DNA from: DAOUAJ01 sp034433615
GTDB taxonomy: Bacteria > Chloroflexota > Anaerolineae > DUEN01
Direction of reading: 5' to 3'
Length of the DNA: 6,230 nt
NCBI GenBank assembly: GCA_034433615.1
Contig: DAOUAJ010000163.1
Span: 1-6,230 of the forward strand
Shown: in pieces, positions 4,692 to 6,230 of the stretch
How positions within the stretch are numbered: position 1 is the stretch's first letter
Layout: each line of letters opens with the position of its first letter
Made by a program: the position numbers and the translations under genes
The notes under the pieces: generated by a model
The model's database searches: none
What the model was told of the DNA's origin: nothing
What the model saw: only the letters and a program-made list of their open reading frames with translations

Positions 4692-6113
4692 ATGACCTCA
4701 TTGCTGCAACAGATCATTCCCGGGCAGCAGGTGACGGGACCCGAGCTGCCCGATTATGACGAGCTGCAGGGGTGTATTCGGTGTGGGCGGTGCCTGCCCG
4801 TATGTCCGACGTATCAGGAAACGACGCTGGAGATGTTTTCGCCGCGCGGCCGGCTGGCATTGCTGCGGGCCGTTGAAGATGCCCGGCTCGAATTCACCGA
4901 GAGGGTGGCTGAGCACCTGTACCATTGCCTGGATTGTCGCGCCTGCAACACCGTCTGCCCGCCCGGCGTCCCCATCGGGGAGTTGATTTTGCAGGGACGG
5001 GCTGCCTATGTGGAGCAAGCAGGGCGACCGTGGTGGGCACGCGTTGCGCTCGATCGCTTTCTGACCTCGGCGCAGGCGATGGAGCCGCTCATGAAACTGG
5101 CGCGGCTCTACCAGCGGTTCGGGGCGTCCCGGCTGGTGCGCCCCATCCTGCGCGCTCTCAAAGATCGTCATTCCCTTTTCAACACGCTGCATCACATGGA
5201 GGGGCTGCTGCCCCAACTGCCCTCTTGGCCATTGCACAGTTGGCTGGCGGAGGTCACCCCGGCCCGCGGCGAGCGCCGGTATCGCGTCGGCTTTTTCCTG
5301 GGCTGCATGATGAGCCAGGTCCTGGCAGATGTCAGCCAGGCTACGGTGAACGTCCTCACGCGCAACGGCTGCGAGGTGGTCACGCCGCGCGGGCAGATGT
5401 GCTGCGGCGCGCCCCACGACGATCAGGGGAACAAGCGTCTGGCTCGCGAGCTGGCCCGCTGCAACATCGAGCTGTTTGAGCGGTACAGTGATCTGGACGT
5501 GATCGTGGCCGATTGCGCAGCCTGCGCTGGCATGCTCAAGGAGTATCCGCACCTGCTGCACGATGATCCGGCCTACTATTCGCGGGCCCTGGCGATGGCC
5601 CGGCGCACGTGCGAGGTCAGCGAGTGGCTGGCGGCGATCATGGACGATTCCGTCCCGATGGCACCGACCAACCACATAGTTACCTATCACGAGCCATGCC
5701 ATCTGGCGAATGTGCAGGGGATCCGTCATCAGCCGGTCAAGGTGCTGAACCGCATCCCATGCTTGAAATTAAAGCCGCTACCCGACAGCACCCGATGCTG
5801 CGGGAGCGCCGGCATCTATAATCTGACCCATCCCAGGATGGCAGATCAGTTGCTGAAGGACAAAATCAGCAAGATCGCCAGCACCGGCGCGGACACGGTC
5901 GTCACCAGCAACCCCGGCTGTCTCCTGCAACTGCGGATGGGCATGCGCGAATATGGCACACCTGTGGAAGTGCGGCATTTGACCGAGCTGTTAGACGAAG
6001 CGTATCGAAGAGCAGAAATGGGAAGTATAAATCGAGGCTCATGTCCAGGGCTAGTGCAAGTGCTTGCCTCGCCATCTGGCGATCCATCGCCGGACCCCCA
6101 CAGCGCTCCGTGA
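4692..6113 (+). CDS. GlcF-like (4Fe-4S) oxidoreductase subunit with two CCG domains
   Basis: This 473-residue Fe-S protein resembles the iron-sulfur subunit of glycolate oxidase (GlcF), which passes electrons from a flavoprotein that oxidises a 2-hydroxy acid. Two 4Fe-4S motifs are at the N-terminus: CIRCGRCLPVCP (Cys 28, 31, 34, 38) and CLDCRACNTVCP (Cys 79, 82, 85, 89). Two CCG domains of the heterodisulfide-reductase type follow: GCMM (205), QMCCGAP (237-239) and DCAAC (275, 278); then HEPCH (336), RCCGSAG (369-371) and NPGC (410). No signal peptide or membrane helix is seen, so it is likely cytoplasmic or membrane-associated. ATG 4692 is chosen because GAGG lies 8 nt upstream and a good promoter ends at 4649; an in-frame TTG at 4620 would add 24 residues. 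The family core ends near residue 437. The last 30 or so residues (SINRGSCPGL to SPDPHSAP) are low in complexity and look added. No glcD/glcE neighbours are in the window, so the partner and substrate are unknown; GlpC- or lactate-type roles are possible. Confidence 0.88.
   Translation: MTSLLQQIIPGQQVTGPELPDYDELQGCIRCGRCLPVCPTYQETTLEMFSPRGRLALLRAVEDARLEFTERVAEHLYHCLDCRACNTVCPPGVPIGELILQGRAAYVEQAGRPWWARVALDRFLTSAQAMEPLMKLARLYQRFGASRLVRPILRALKDRHSLFNTLHHMEGLLPQLPSWPLHSWLAEVTPARGERRYRVGFFLGCMMSQVLADVSQATVNVLTRNGCEVVTPRGQMCCGAPHDDQGNKRLARELARCNIELFERYSDLDVIVADCAACAGMLKEYPHLLHDDPAYYSRALAMARRTCEVSEWLAAIMDDSVPMAPTNHIVTYHEPCHLANVQGIRHQPVKVLNRIPCLKLKPLPDSTRCCGSAGIYNLTHPRMADQLLKDKISKIASTGADTVVTSNPGCLLQLRMGMREYGTPVEVRHLTELLDEAYRRAEMGSINRGSCPGLVQVLASPSGDPSPDPHSAP
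6056..6082 (+). repeat. Two small adjacent palindromes inside the 3' end of the GlcF-like gene
   Basis: GCAAG-TG-CTTGC (6056-6067) and TCGCCA-TC-TGGCGA (6069-6082) are two perfect inverted repeats side by side. They lie in the part of the gene that codes for the non-conserved C-terminal tail. They may mark a sequence that was originally intergenic and became coding when an earlier stop codon was lost. Confidence 0.45.
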
Positions 6114-6167
6114 ACGGGGCTGAACTTTCAGATGCTGCCGTAACCGTCAAGGCCCCCTCACCCCCTG

Positions 6168-6202
6168 GCCCCCGCTCCCCCGCTGTACGGGGGAGCGGGG
6201 GC
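6168..6202. repeat. GC-rich palindrome, probable dispersed REP-like repeat, possibly also a terminator
   Basis: GCCCCCGCTCCCCCG (6168-6182) and CGGGGGAGCGGGGGC (6188-6202) form a perfect 15-bp stem with a CTGTA loop, 54 nt after the GlcF-like stop codon. The flank to the left (GGCCCCCTCACCCCCTGG, 6151-6168) continues the C-rich style. Palindromes reading CCCCTCACCCCC...CTCCCC...GGGGAG are a familiar class of short interspersed repeat in many bacterial genomes, often between genes. Only one copy is in the window, so its repeated nature is inferred from appearance. No T-run follows. Confidence 0.65.
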
Positions 6203-6230
6203 ATCCTGGGGAACGGGGTTGGTGCGGCGG

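Noticed and set aside
4698..5729. A 343-codon minus-strand open frame antisense to the GlcF-like gene
   Set aside because: It lacks recognisable domains and is rich in Gln, His, Arg and Ala as expected for an antisense shadow. The plus strand in the same interval has all the expected Fe-S and CCG motifs.
5902..6204. A 100-codon minus-strand open frame covering the GC palindrome, beginning MPPLPRTAGERGPGGEG
   Set aside because: Its start is the palindrome itself and the rest is antisense to the GlcF-like gene. This peptide pattern is a well-known artefact of such repeats.

Overview
The window reads as a piece of a fairly GC-rich bacterial chromosome, most likely a member of the Chloroflexota (Anaerolineae-like). 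That placement is inferred from style only: a Tat-type lipoprotein signal followed by a long Pro/Ala/Thr linker on a family 5 solute-binding protein, a LacI-controlled oligopeptide-type ABC operon, perfect C/G-rich hairpin terminators, and a dispersed-type GC palindrome at the right edge. No rRNA, tRNA, CRISPR, transposase or phage gene is visible.

Left half (1-3237, all on the minus strand): a four-gene cluster read right to left. A LacI-family regulator (2239-3237) is followed after 12 nt by a small three-helix membrane protein of unknown function (1795-2226), after 18 nt by an OppF/DppF-type ABC ATPase (730-1776), and after a 153-nt gap by the start of a family 5 solute-binding lipoprotein (1-576, cut by the window edge). 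The permeases and the second ATPase would be expected further left. A perfect sigma70-type promoter (TTGACA, 18 bp, TGC-TATAAT) sits before the regulator. A 20-bp imperfect palindrome with a central CpG lies at its predicted transcription start and fits an autorepression operator. A sugar-type regulator joined to this transporter suggests import of an oligosaccharide or glycoside rather than peptides (inference).

Middle (3238-3444): a 207-bp divergent intergenic region holding the regulator's promoter and operator and an extended -10 promoter for the rightward gene.

Right half (3445-6113, plus strand): an Mrp/ApbC-type P-loop ATPase with an N-terminal MIP18 (DUF59) domain, lacking the CxxC motif of the classic Fe-S carrier subgroup. 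It is followed by a perfect 15-bp terminator hairpin, a second perfect 17-bp hairpin, a good promoter, and a GlcF-like protein with two 4Fe-4S motifs and two CCG domains. Mrp (Fe-S cluster delivery) next to an Fe-S oxidoreductase is thematically coherent, but the terminator and separate promoter argue that they are separate transcription units. The window ends in a GC-rich palindrome of the dispersed-repeat type.

I see no clearly new biological system. The most unusual local structure is a nested 12+8-bp inverted repeat at the 5' end of the unknown membrane-protein gene, ending just before an alternative start codon.
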